Shown in pieces: positions 1-8,617 of a stretch of DNA of 64,000 nt. This DNA comes from an uncultured Acidobacteriota bacterium. GTDB taxonomy: Bacteria > Acidobacteriota > Vicinamibacteria > Fen-336. The position numbers and the translations under genes were made by a program. The stretch covers positions 1 to 64,000 of the forward strand of contig CADEEV010000014.1 in NCBI GenBank assembly GCA_902826455.1. The letters run 5' to 3'. Position 1 is the first letter of the stretch. The number at the start of each line of letters is the position of its first letter. The notes beneath the pieces were generated by a model that saw only the letters and a program-made list of their open reading frames with translations, was not told the DNA's origin and made no database searches.

Positions 1-1899
1 CTCGAAATTCTCGACGATGGCCATGGCATGCCACAAGAAATACTCCTTGGGCCTTGGCTCGAACCCGCTACCGACTTCAAGGTATCCGGGGGAGCGGCAC
101 AACACGGCGGAGAGCGCTCTCCGCGTGGACGCCGCCGCCTCGGGTCCAAGGGCGTCGGGAGGTTTGCCGCGCAACGTCTCGGACGTCACCTGACGGTCCG
201 TACCTCGACAGGACAGCGGGTCACGATGCTGGAGGCGGATTTCGATTGGGATCGCCTCGATCGAGGCGACAAGTTCCTTGACCAGTTGACTATCCCGTGG
301 CGCGAGGTGCGCCCTCGCACTGGTCGCTGGCGAGGCACGTCGCTGCTGATCACGTCGCTTCGCGACCGGTGGGTACCGGCTCGCTTCGATCGCTTGCGGC
401 TCGCGCTGTCGCGCCTCTTGGGTCCGGGGCTAGGCGTGAACCCCTTTGCCATCGAGCTGTCCATCGACGGCGTTGTGGAACAGATTCGGCCCGCAATTGA
501 CCAACTCCCACCCATGTACTCGATTCGCGGGAGCGTTGGAGTCGGCGGCCGTGCCGACATCACCTACACCGACATCTTCGGTGTTGAGGAGCAGTGGGAG
601 CGATCTGTACTCTGGCCTTCTGCAGGACAGACTTGCGGGCCCTTCGAGTTCCGCATCAACGCCTGGGACCTGGACCGTGAAGCACTCGACTTCTTCCTCT
701 CGAAGAACGCCCTCGGATTGGGGCTCCGAGACTTCCGGCGCACTATCCGCGATCACTCGGGCGTAAGCCTCTATCGTGACGGCTTCAGGATGCTCCCTTA
801 CGGAGAGCCCGACAACGATTGGTTGCGTCTCGATCGACGACGCGTCAACAACCCGACCCTTCGTCTCTCGAACAACCAGATCCTGGGTTGGGTCCGAATC
901 AGTGCCGACGGCAATCCAAACCTGCAAGACCAGACCAATCGCGAGGGGCTGGTTTCGAACGACGCCTACACCCATATCCAACACGTTGTTGTCGAGCTCC
1001 TTTCCTATTTTGAAGCGAGGCGCTTCGCTTCCCGCCGGGCGGCGCCCCCCTTCTCGTCGGGCGGGCGAGCCACGAGCTTGCCCGCTGCCACTTCCAGTTT
1101 CGACAGGATCGACACGCTCTTGAAGCCCATGACCGGTCGCCAAGACGTCGGCGAGGCTGAGGTTGAAGGGCTAAGGGATGCTTTCAAGGCGCAGCAGGAA
1201 GCGAGTGCCGATGCCCTTCGTCGGTATGCCGGCCTTGCTGCGACAGGGCAACTAGCAGCCGCAGTATTTGCTCGCATCTTGCAGCCGCTGCGCCAGGTGC
1301 AAACGGAGTTGAGTCTAGTCAGCGGCGAGATCGCGGCGAGCGACGGCTTGCAGGAGAGCCGCGACGACATGTCGGCTGCAGTGCAGCGAGCCTCACGGCG
1401 GCTGCAGGAGGTTCAGCTGATCGTCGATCGGCTCGATCCCCTGGCTCGACCGCGCAAAGGCCGCAGATTGGTCCAACTCGACCTGGAGGCGTGCATCTCG
1501 GACGTGGTCGCGGTTTTCTCCGATGAGATTGGGCAGAGAGAGATTGACTTCCAGGTTGTCTCCAACGGGCGGTCGAAGTGCTACGGCGATGTATCGGTGA
1601 TCGAGCAGGTTCTGGCGATCCTCGTGGACAACGCCATGTTCTGGTTGACGAAGGTTGAGCCTCCCCGGCGCCTACGAGTTGAAATCATCGAGGACGGCTT
1701 CCTCGTTGAGAACAACGGCTTGCCGATCGCTCCCGAGCATCGGGGACTCGTCTTCGATCCCCACTTTACGACTCGCGAGGATGCTTCCGGAATGGGCTTG
1801 ACGCTTGCGCAGGATCTCCTCCGCACCATCGGCGGCGAGATCGCTCTTCAGAGAGAGAAACGGCCGGTCACCTTCCGGGTTCACCTGCGTCAGGCCTGA
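1..1899 (+). CDS. Two-domain GHKL ATPase with degenerate histidine-kinase core (5'-truncated by window)
   Basis: The frame is open from base 1, so the true start lies upstream; codons before the first ATG at 28 read LEILDDGHGM, an HSP90/MutL/histidine-kinase type G1 ATP box (DxGxGM). A G2-like loop, GSKGVGRFAAQRLG, follows. The last ~230 residues look like a histidine-kinase core: N-box with VDNAMFW, a FDPHFTT segment and a GMGLTLAQDLL glycine loop. The dimerisation helix reads GQLAAAVFARILQPL where kinases usually have GELAAGxxHEINxPL, so the phospho-accepting His is Ala. The C-terminal G1 box is also weak (ENNGLPI). I infer an ATP-driven conformational switch or sensor rather than a phosphotransfer kinase. 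GC is visibly lower than in the neighbours. Any partner gene would lie left of the window. ATPase fold fairly sure, role unknown. Confidence 0.75.
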   Translation, partial: LEILDDGHGMPQEILLGPWLEPATDFKVSGGAAQHGGERSPRGRRRLGSKGVGRFAAQRLGRHLTVRTSTGQRVTMLEADFDWDRLDRGDKFLDQLTIPWREVRPRTGRWRGTSLLITSLRDRWVPARFDRLRLALSRLLGPGLGVNPFAIELSIDGVVEQIRPAIDQLPPMYSIRGSVGVGGRADITYTDIFGVEEQWERSVLWPSAGQTCGPFEFRINAWDLDREALDFFLSKNALGLGLRDFRRTIRDHSGVSLYRDGFRMLPYGEPDNDWLRLDRRRVNNPTLRLSNNQILGWVRISADGNPNLQDQTNREGLVSNDAYTHIQHVVVELLSYFEARRFASRRAAPPFSSGGRATSLPAATSSFDRIDTLLKPMTGRQDVGEAEVEGLRDAFKAQQEASADALRRYAGLAATGQLAAAVFARILQPLRQVQTELSLVSGEIAASDGLQESRDDMSAAVQRASRRLQEVQLIVDRLDPLARPRKGRRLVQLDLEACISDVVAVFSDEIGQREIDFQVVSNGRSKCYGDVSVIEQVLAILVDNAMFWLTKVEPPRRLRVEIIEDGFLVENNGLPIAPEHRGLVFDPHFTTREDASGMGLTLAQDLLRTIGGEIALQREKRPVTFRVHLRQA

Positions 1900-1919
1900 C
1901 GGCCGACGTTCCCGGAGTG

Positions 1920-4900
1920 CTACTTCACCATCTCGTCGATCGTCGCCACCGCGATCGGGTGGTAGGTCGGCCGCGCCTTGGCGTAAATGCGCTTCGCCAT
2001 GTCCCGGGTCGTCGGGTTCGCCATCATCGCCGCGTACAGCGGCCGCAGGAACTTGCGGCGGCCCTGGGTCGTGAGGAAACGCTCGACCGCCGGGTACGCG
2101 GGCTCGTAGCCCGCGGGAATCGCGTGCTGAAGCCACGCGCACAGGACCTCGGAGTTGCCGCGCGCCGTAAAGCCGGCGCGGGCGTCGAGGGCCGTCATCT
2201 GCGCGACCGTCAGCGGATCGGGGAGCGCCGCCAGGAAGTCGAGCCACTCGACCGTCACCCAGTCCTTCGGGATTCCGTCGACGGCGCCGGTCTTCAGGAA
2301 CGCGTCGGCGGCGGCACGCGTGCGGTCGAAGCGCTCGGACTTCGGGACGTAGACGTTGTCGGGCAGGCCCGGGCCGTAGATCCAGTCCTCGACGTGGAGG
2401 GTGTCCCAGGCCGCGGGATCGTCCTTGAAGAGGCCGGCGCGCAGGATCTCGACGAAGCGGCCCGTGGTCATGCTCTGGAACGCATGGCTGTCGAAGTAGG
2501 CGCGCAGGAACGTGTCGAAGCGCTGGCGGCCGAAGTGGTTCTCGAGCATGTAGAGGACCGCGGCGCCCTTCTCGTACGCGACGGCGGTGCCGCCTTCCGG
2601 ATCGCGGCCGGCGAGCTCCTGCATGAGCTGCGTCGGCCGCAGGTCGTGCTCGGCCTCGGCGTCCTGGATGGCGCCGCGGATCGCGCGGATCTGCAGCAGC
2701 TTCTCCATGTCGGCGAGCTCCTTGCCGTAGAGCTCCTCGACGATGCGGTTCTCGAAGTACGTCGTGAAGCCTTCGTTCAGCCAGCCGTCGGCCCACGTGG
2801 CGTTCGTGACGAGGTTGCCCGACCAGGAATGGGCGAGCTCGTGGACCATGACGTCGACGAGGCTGCGGTCGCCGGCGATGATCGTGGGCGTCGCGAACGT
2901 GACGCGCGGGTTCTCCATGCCGCCGTACGGGAAGCTGGGGGGCAGCACGATCGTGTCCCAGCGGCCCCAGCGGTAGGGGCCGTAGATGCCTTCGGCGGCG
3001 ACGACCATCTTCTCCACGTCGCGGAACTCGCTGGCCGCGCGCTCGAGCACCGCGGGCTCGGCGTAGACGCCGGTGCGCGGGCCGAGGGGCTTGAAGGCGA
3101 TCTCGCCGGCCGCGAGCGCTATCAGGTAGGCCGGGATCGACTGCGCCATGCGGAAGCGGAACGTGCCCGTCGACGGCTCGTCCAGCAGGTGCTCCGCCGA
3201 CATCACGACGTTCATGCCGGCCGGGACGTGGACCGTGGCTTCGTAGGTGACGCGAACGCCCGGGCTGTCGGCCGTGGGGATCCAGGTGCGCGCGTGCTGG
3301 GCCTGGGACTGGGTGAAGACGAAGGGCCACTTGCCCGACGTCGTCTGCTGCGGCGTGAGCCACTGCACGGCCCGGGCGTCCGGGCTCGTCTCGTACTCGA
3401 TGCGCACCTTCTCGGGCCGCGTCCCAGCGAGGGCGATGCGCAGCTGCCGGCCCAGGAACGCCACCGGGACGCCCAGCGTGTACGCGTACTCCTGGCCCGT
3501 GGCCGGGTTGGTCACGCGCGCGATCGAGAGGTCTCGCGTGTCGAGGTCCAGGAAGGTCGGCGTCGCGCCGTCGGCGTAGGCCAGCGTCATCTCGTTGACG
3601 CCGCGGATGCGGTGGTTCGGGAAGTCGAGGGTCAGATCGAGGGAGAGGTGGCTGGGCCGGATTTCGTCGACGTTCGCGAGGGTGTGGGCGTCCTCGGGAA
3701 CGACCGGCAGCGCCTGGGGCAGACGGATGTAGAGGAGCTGGCTCTCCTCGGGCTTGCCGCGGCTGCCGAATTCGTTGTCGTTGCCGATCACCACCGTGTG
3801 GGCGTCGAGGATCGCGAGGCCCTCGATCTTCTGCGGCAGGTCCGGCACCAGGGCGTTGAGGTCGGCGATCAGCGTCTTCTTGATGAAGCCGATGCCGTGG
3901 AGCGCCAGCTCGGCCGGCGACGCCATCTCGAGCTCGCGGCCCTGGGCCATGGGCTCGTTCAGCAGGTTCGTGGCGCTCGACAGGTCGAGCAGGTAGAGGC
4001 GCGCGTGGCTGTCCGTGCGCTCGACGATCAGCAGCGTCTCGTCGTTCACCCACGCCGCGTCGCCGACCTTCACCTCGGACTGCTGCGCCGCGCGGTAGGC
4101 GAGGGCCGGCTCGGCCATGAACACGTAGCCGCCGATCAGCGTGCCCGTCGCGGTGTCGAGCACCCCCAGCCGGATCGTGCGCGACTGGCCGCTCGCGGCC
4201 GCCACTGGGTGCACCAGCGGGCTCTGCACCAGGGCGAACAGCTTCGAGCCGTCGCGGGAGATCGCGAGGGCCTCGAAGCCGCGGTTCTTCTGACGGAAGC
4301 GCAACGGCTGGGGCAGCGTCTCGTGGACCTTGTAGCTCTTGCTGGTGAGGTTCGAGTCCTCGGGCACGTAGCGGCCGAGGACGTGGCCGTCGGCCGCGAC
4401 GTGCACGAGGCTCGGCCCGTACTCCTCGGCCAGCCAGAAGGTGCCGTCCGGCGCGTGGACGATGGCCTCGGGATCGACGCCGTCCGGGTCGTAGTCGAGG
4501 CGCGTCGTCGCCGTGCCGTTCCAGGGCGTCTCGTCGATCTCGGGGCGATTCGGCAGGCCCGTGAGGGGAGCGCCCGCGTCGTTGCGAAGCGGCACGCTGC
4601 GATCGACGGAGACCGTGCTCGTCGCGCGATCGACGCGCACGCGGAAGATCGTGGGCGCGAACGTCGGCGTGAGGAACGTGGAGCGCCATACCTTGTCCAC
4701 GATCTTGCCGCCGTTGGGGCCGCGATCGATCGTGGCCCAGAACGTGTCGGGAGGATCGCCGGCCGAGCGGTAGAGGCCCGAGAAGATCGATCCCACGCGC
4801 AGCGGGTCCGTCGCCGGGATCGAGCCGGGGAAGACCGCGTTCTGCACCTCCGCGAGCGTCGGCGGGCTCGCGAGGCGCGCCCGGAGGATCACCCTCGGCC

Positions 4901-4964
4901 CGTCCTCGGCGGCTGCGAACGAGGTTACGGCCAGGGCGAGCGCGAGTCGTACCGTCCGACTCAC
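1920..4964 (-). CDS. Exported phytase-like / M1 aminopeptidase fusion protein
   Basis: The protein has 1014 residues from a GTG start at 4964 that overlaps the tldD stop as GTGA. A short hydrophobic signal (LALALAVTSFAAAEDG) is followed by about 400 residues resembling the esterase-like/phytase-like beta-propeller (PEAIVHAPDGTFWLAEEYGP, FEALAISRDGSKLFAL). From about residue 435 comes an M1 zinc aminopeptidase of the leukotriene A4 hydrolase type: GGMEN substrate loop near 680, HELAHSW near 707 and the downstream zinc Glu in WLNEGFTTYFEN near 728. The C-terminal helical domain is present to the end (YPAVERFLTTQGRRKFLRP). Known family role: removal of N-terminal residues from peptides. The fused propeller is unusual and may bind substrate or have its own esterase activity. 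Last gene of a coupled three-gene unit; probably periplasmic. Confidence 0.88.
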   Translation of the reverse strand: MSRTVRLALALAVTSFAAAEDGPRVILRARLASPPTLAEVQNAVFPGSIPATDPLRVGSIFSGLYRSAGDPPDTFWATIDRGPNGGKIVDKVWRSTFLTPTFAPTIFRVRVDRATSTVSVDRSVPLRNDAGAPLTGLPNRPEIDETPWNGTATTRLDYDPDGVDPEAIVHAPDGTFWLAEEYGPSLVHVAADGHVLGRYVPEDSNLTSKSYKVHETLPQPLRFRQKNRGFEALAISRDGSKLFALVQSPLVHPVAAASGQSRTIRLGVLDTATGTLIGGYVFMAEPALAYRAAQQSEVKVGDAAWVNDETLLIVERTDSHARLYLLDLSSATNLLNEPMAQGRELEMASPAELALHGIGFIKKTLIADLNALVPDLPQKIEGLAILDAHTVVIGNDNEFGSRGKPEESQLLYIRLPQALPVVPEDAHTLANVDEIRPSHLSLDLTLDFPNHRIRGVNEMTLAYADGATPTFLDLDTRDLSIARVTNPATGQEYAYTLGVPVAFLGRQLRIALAGTRPEKVRIEYETSPDARAVQWLTPQQTTSGKWPFVFTQSQAQHARTWIPTADSPGVRVTYEATVHVPAGMNVVMSAEHLLDEPSTGTFRFRMAQSIPAYLIALAAGEIAFKPLGPRTGVYAEPAVLERAASEFRDVEKMVVAAEGIYGPYRWGRWDTIVLPPSFPYGGMENPRVTFATPTIIAGDRSLVDVMVHELAHSWSGNLVTNATWADGWLNEGFTTYFENRIVEELYGKELADMEKLLQIRAIRGAIQDAEAEHDLRPTQLMQELAGRDPEGGTAVAYEKGAAVLYMLENHFGRQRFDTFLRAYFDSHAFQSMTTGRFVEILRAGLFKDDPAAWDTLHVEDWIYGPGLPDNVYVPKSERFDRTRAAADAFLKTGAVDGIPKDWVTVEWLDFLAALPDPLTVAQMTALDARAGFTARGNSEVLCAWLQHAIPAGYEPAYPAVERFLTTQGRRKFLRPLYAAMMANPTTRDMAKRIYAKARPTYHPIAVATIDEMVK

Positions 4965-6391
4965 GCGCGCGTCCCGCCGACCGTGATCTCCGAGACGAGG
5001 ATCGTGGGCAGGCCGACGCCCACGGGCACGCTCTGTCCGGCCTTGCCGCACACGCCGACGCCCTCGTCCAGGGCGAGGTCGTGGCCGATGCGCGTCACCT
5101 TCGTGAGGATGTCCGGGCCGTTGCCGATCAGGGTCGCGCCGACGACGGGCGCGCCGAGCTTTCCGTCCTCGATCAGGTACGCCTCGGTGGCCGAGAACAC
5201 GAACTTGCCGCTCGTGATGTCGACCTGGCCGCCGCCGAAGTGCTTCGCGTACAGGCCGCGCTTCACCGAGCGCACGATGTCGCCGGGGTCGTCCTGGCCG
5301 GCGAGCATGAACGTGTTCGTCATGCGCGGCATGGGGATCGACGCATAGCTCTGGCGCCGGCCGTTGCCGGTGCTCGCGGACTTCATGAGGCCGCTGTTGA
5401 GGCGGTCCTGGAGATAGCCGCGCAGGATCCCGTCCTCGATCAGCACCGTGCGGCCCGGGACGTTGCCCTCATCGTCCACGTTCAGGCTGCCGCGGCGGTT
5501 CGGGATCGTGCCGTCGTCCACGACCGTGACGCCCGGCGCCGCGACGCGCTCGCCGATGCGGCCGGCGAAGGCCGAGGTGCCCTTCCTGTTGAAGTCGCCC
5601 TCGAGGCCGTGGCCCACGGCTTCGTGGAGCAGGATTCCGGGCCAGCCCGGCGCGAGCACCACCGGCATGGCGCCGGCCGGCGCCTCCTTGGCCGAGAGCA
5701 GCAGCACCGCCATGCGGGCGGCTTCGCGGGCGAAGTGCTCCGGCGATTTCGTGTCGAAGAACTCCGGCCCGATGCGGCCGCCGCCGCCCGCCGAGCCCTC
5801 GCGGCGCACGCCGTTCTCCTGGGCGATCACGGCCACGCGGATCGAGAACAGCGGCTGGACGTCCTCGACGAGCGTCCCGGCCGAGTTCGCGATTCGCACG
5901 CGCTTGGTCTCGTCGGAGAGCGACGCGATCACCTTCTCGACCCGGGGATCGAAGGCGCGTGCCGCGCGGTCGGCGCGCTCGACGAGGGCGATCCGGTCGC
6001 CCAGGCCGAGCAGGTTCACCGTGGACTCGCCGTAGCGTCGGTCGACCGGGGCCGGGCTCACCGGTTGCGCCGGGAGCGTCTTCGAGTCCGAAGCGATATG
6101 GGCCGCGGTCTCCGCCGCCCGGGCCATGGCCGGCCACGACAGGTCGTCCGTGTAGGCGTAGCCGGTGCGGTCGCCCGAGAGCACGCGCACGCCGAGGCCG
6201 CAGCTGATGCCGGCCGACGCCGTGCGGACGATGCCCTCCTCGAGGACGATCGAGGAGGTCTGGTGGTGCTGGAAGTAGAGGTCCGCGAAGTCGCCGCCGC
6301 GGCCGAGCGCCAGGCCGAGCAGCCTCTCCATCTCGGGCACCGACACGTCCGCGGGGACGCGCGCCCGCTCGTCGAGCGACGGCGCGCTCAC
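4961..6391 (-). CDS. tldD: TldD family metalloprotease
   Basis: A protein of 476 residues, close to the normal TldD length. The zinc motif HExxxH is seen as HEAVGHGLEGDF near residue 255, and the C-terminal half has typical TldD text (GRTVLIEDGILRGYLQDR, GNGRRQSYA, MPRMTNTFMLAG). I place the start at GTG 6391 because it overlaps the upstream stop as GTGA and begins just before the conserved N-terminal fold (GGDFADLYFQHH). TldD normally works with TldE/PmbA in a heterodimer that degrades unfolded peptides or matures modified peptides; no TldE gene is in this window. It is coupled at both ends to its neighbours, a lipoprotein and an M1 peptidase, which suggests joint peptide processing. Confidence 0.93.
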   Translation of the reverse strand: MSAPSLDERARVPADVSVPEMERLLGLALGRGGDFADLYFQHHQTSSIVLEEGIVRTASAGISCGLGVRVLSGDRTGYAYTDDLSWPAMARAAETAAHIASDSKTLPAQPVSPAPVDRRYGESTVNLLGLGDRIALVERADRAARAFDPRVEKVIASLSDETKRVRIANSAGTLVEDVQPLFSIRVAVIAQENGVRREGSAGGGGRIGPEFFDTKSPEHFAREAARMAVLLLSAKEAPAGAMPVVLAPGWPGILLHEAVGHGLEGDFNRKGTSAFAGRIGERVAAPGVTVVDDGTIPNRRGSLNVDDEGNVPGRTVLIEDGILRGYLQDRLNSGLMKSASTGNGRRQSYASIPMPRMTNTFMLAGQDDPGDIVRSVKRGLYAKHFGGGQVDITSGKFVFSATEAYLIEDGKLGAPVVGATLIGNGPDILTKVTRIGHDLALDEGVGVCGKAGQSVPVGVGLPTILVSEITVGGTRA

Positions 6392-7290
6392 TTCCAGACC
6401 AGCCGGTTCTCGTAGATGTCGCCGCCCTCCGAGAGCAGCTTGACGTTCAGGACCCACGACGACACGTCGTCCTCCCACGGCCCCTTGACCGTGGCCACGA
6501 GGGCGCGATCCCTGGGCTTCGTCTCCACCGGCGTCCAGTCCACGGTCACCAGCGAGTCCTTGTTGTTCACGATCCGGTGGATGTTGACGTTCGTGATCTT
6601 GATGGTCTTCTTCTTCTTGAGGTCCTGGTTGCGCAGGTAGATCTGGACCGTGTAGGTGTCGCCCGGCTTGAGGTGCGCCGGCGTGCCGTCGAGCTCCGCG
6701 CGGCCCGGCACCTTCACGGCGCGCCTCACGTTGAGGTCCGCGACGTTCTCGAAGCCGGCCATCTGGGTGATCTTGCCCTCGGCGCCTTCCGAGGACGCGA
6801 GGTCGGGGACGAAGGTGCGCGTCTGGCCCAGTCGCGTGGTGTCGGTGCGTGCCTTGCCCTTGCGCGCGGGGCTGTTCGAAGGATCGAGGCTGAGGGCCTC
6901 GGCGAAGAGGCGCGTCGCTTCGGCCAGCGTGCCCCCGGCGAGGGCGGCCTCGCCCTGGCTCACCAGGCTCGCGACCCGCGCGTGGTCGATCGGCGGCAGG
7001 GTCGTGGGCGGCGGCGTCGGTGGCGGTGTCGGGACGGCCGTGGCCGCCGGCGTCGGCGCCGGCGTGAGCTTGAGCGGGGCCTGGGTCGTGGGCGGGGTCT
7101 CGGGCTTCGGCGTCGTGCGCGGCGCCGGCGTCGCGCGCGTCGCGGGCGGGGGAAGGGAGGTGCCGGGAGTCGCCGTGGCTTCCGGTTCCGGCGTCGCCAC
7201 GGGGGCCTTCTCTCCGCCGCCGCAAGCCGTCATCGCGACCAGGGCCGCGACCATGCCCAATCCATACCAGGAGCGTGTGGGTGTCCGCAT
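6388..7290 (-). CDS. Proline-rich TPR lipoprotein
   Basis: A predicted 300-residue lipoprotein. The N-terminus (MRTPTRSWYG, hydrophobic run, VAMTAC) gives a signal peptide II with Cys about residue 22. A Pro/Thr/Ala-rich linker of roughly 70 residues follows, then one TPR-like helical pair (LVSQGEAALAGGTLAEATRL, ALSLDPSNSPARKGKA) and a beta-rich C-terminal domain (TYTVQIYLRNQDLKKKKTIK, LLSEGGDIYENRLVWK). The start at 7290 was chosen because the signal peptide begins there; upstream in-frame codons give no signal. It is the first gene of the unit with tldD (4-nt GTGA overlap). Outer-membrane anchored and periplasm-facing is likely; no specific function recognised. Confidence 0.8.
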   Translation of the reverse strand: MRTPTRSWYGLGMVAALVAMTACGGGEKAPVATPEPEATATPGTSLPPPATRATPAPRTTPKPETPPTTQAPLKLTPAPTPAATAVPTPPPTPPPTTLPPIDHARVASLVSQGEAALAGGTLAEATRLFAEALSLDPSNSPARKGKARTDTTRLGQTRTFVPDLASSEGAEGKITQMAGFENVADLNVRRAVKVPGRAELDGTPAHLKPGDTYTVQIYLRNQDLKKKKTIKITNVNIHRIVNNKDSLVTVDWTPVETKPRDRALVATVKGPWEDDVSSWVLNVKLLSEGGDIYENRLVWK

Positions 7291-7420
7291 GGGGAGGGAT
7301 CTTACCTCCGGCAGGGGATCGTGGCGTGAACGGCGAAAAGTACCAGTCTGCCGGCGTATCTTCCATTGCAGCGTCGGCTCGCGGCGGGCTACGGTGAGCT
7401 GGGGACAGGAGGGACGCACG
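7291..7420. other. Divergent intergenic region
   Basis: This 130-base gap separates the divergent lipoprotein and LamG-like genes and must hold both promoters. A TAnnnT box, TACGGT, at 7390-7395 and an AGGAGG ribosome site at 7407-7412 serve the rightward gene. On the leftward side no clear Shine-Dalgarno precedes the ATG at 7290; the leader there is pyrimidine-rich. Confidence 0.5.
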
Positions 7421-8548
7421 ATGCGCACGTGGGCCGCTTGGATCCTGCTGGGATCCGCCTTGACGACGCCGTCGGCGGCGGGCGCCGGCAAGCCGTTGCC
7501 GTTCTCGGACGGCGGATGGACGCTCGGCGGTCCCGGATCCGCCATCGTGGCGTTCGACGGGCGCGACAGCCTCGCGGTCGAGACGGGCGCCGCCGAGCGG
7601 CGCGACGTGAGCTTCGGCGACGGCACCCTCGAGTTCGACGTGCAAGTCACCCGCCGGCGCTCGTTCGTGTCCGTGTGGTTCCGGATCCTGGACGAGGGCA
7701 CGCGCGAGGAGTTCTACCTGCGGCCCCACAAGTCGTCGCTGCCCGACTCCGTCCAGTACGCGCCGGCGTATCAAGACCAGAGCGCCTGGCAGCTCTACCA
7801 CGGCCCGGGCGCCACCAACGCCATCGCCTTCGAGCCTGGCGTGTGGACCCACGTGAAGGTCGTGGTCGACGGCACGCGCGCCGCGCTCTTCGTCGGCGGC
7901 GCTCCGGCCCTGATCGTGCCGCGCCTCGCCGGCAAGGCGGGCGCGGGCCCGATCGCCCTCGGCGCCTTCACGCCCGCCGCCACGCCCGGGAGCGGACCGG
8001 TCGCGCGGTTCGCGAACGTCACGGTGAAGCCGGAGGTCGACGCCGTCGACTGGGCGGCGGCGCCGAAGGCCGTCGACCCCGGCCCCGGAACCATCCGGGC
8101 CTGGGCCGTGGCGACGGCGTTCGCGTCGTCCCCGCGCGCCGTTCCGGCACGGCCCGAGGCCGAGGGCTGGAAGGCCGTCGGAGTCGAGCCTCAGGGCCTG
8201 CTCCCCCTGGACCGGTACGTGACGCGGCCGGCCGGAACGCGTGAGGCCACGGCCGCAGCCCGGGTCCACGTCGTCGCGGCCCAGGCCGGGACCCGCGTCC
8301 TCGAGCTCGGCTTCAGCGACGTCGCGACCGTGTTCCTCAATGGTCGGCCTGTGTTCACGGGAGACGCGACCTACAGCTTCGACCGGCCGCGCCGCGACGG
8401 CGTGATCGGCTGGGACCAGGCCCGTCTCTACCTGCCGCTCGTCCAGGGCGACAACGAGCTGCTCGTGGTGGTGAGCGACGTTTTCGGCGGCTGGGGCTTG
8501 ATGGGGCGCTTCCCGGATCCGGAGGGGCTCTCGATCGACGCCCGCTGA
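7421..8548 (+). CDS. Secreted LamG-like / DUF1080-like beta-sandwich protein
   Basis: A protein of 375 residues with a signal peptide (MRTWAAWILLGSALTTPSAAGA). The first domain, to about residue 215, resembles concanavalin-like lectin/glucanase folds found in DUF1080 proteins (GTLEFDVQVTRRRSFVSVWF, FEPGVWTHVKVVVDGTRAAL, FANVTVKP). The second half (ARVHVVAAQAGTRVLELGFS, VFLNGRPVFTGD, LYLPLVQGDNELLVVVSDVF) looks like a galactose-binding-type sandwich. The start is supported by AGGAGG eight bases upstream. No catalytic residues can be assigned; a carbohydrate-binding or sugar-hydrolase accessory role is possible. It precedes a ribokinase-family gene by 69 bases, so both may concern sugar use. 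Confidence 0.75.
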   Translation: MRTWAAWILLGSALTTPSAAGAGKPLPFSDGGWTLGGPGSAIVAFDGRDSLAVETGAAERRDVSFGDGTLEFDVQVTRRRSFVSVWFRILDEGTREEFYLRPHKSSLPDSVQYAPAYQDQSAWQLYHGPGATNAIAFEPGVWTHVKVVVDGTRAALFVGGAPALIVPRLAGKAGAGPIALGAFTPAATPGSGPVARFANVTVKPEVDAVDWAAAPKAVDPGPGTIRAWAVATAFASSPRAVPARPEAEGWKAVGVEPQGLLPLDRYVTRPAGTREATAAARVHVVAAQAGTRVLELGFSDVATVFLNGRPVFTGDATYSFDRPRRDGVIGWDQARLYLPLVQGDNELLVVVSDVFGGWGLMGRFPDPEGLSIDAR

Positions 8549-8617
8549 GGCCGTTTGTAGAAAAGCGCCCAGGAGGCGCCCGGCGACGCCCCCGAACACC
8601 CGCAACCACGTGGTGGA

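Noticed and set aside
1672-4689. A 1005-codon minus-strand frame in the M1 peptidase region
   Set aside because: It is out of frame with the HELAH and GGMEN motifs and consists of Arg/Pro/Ala-rich nonsense typical of shifted high-GC frames.
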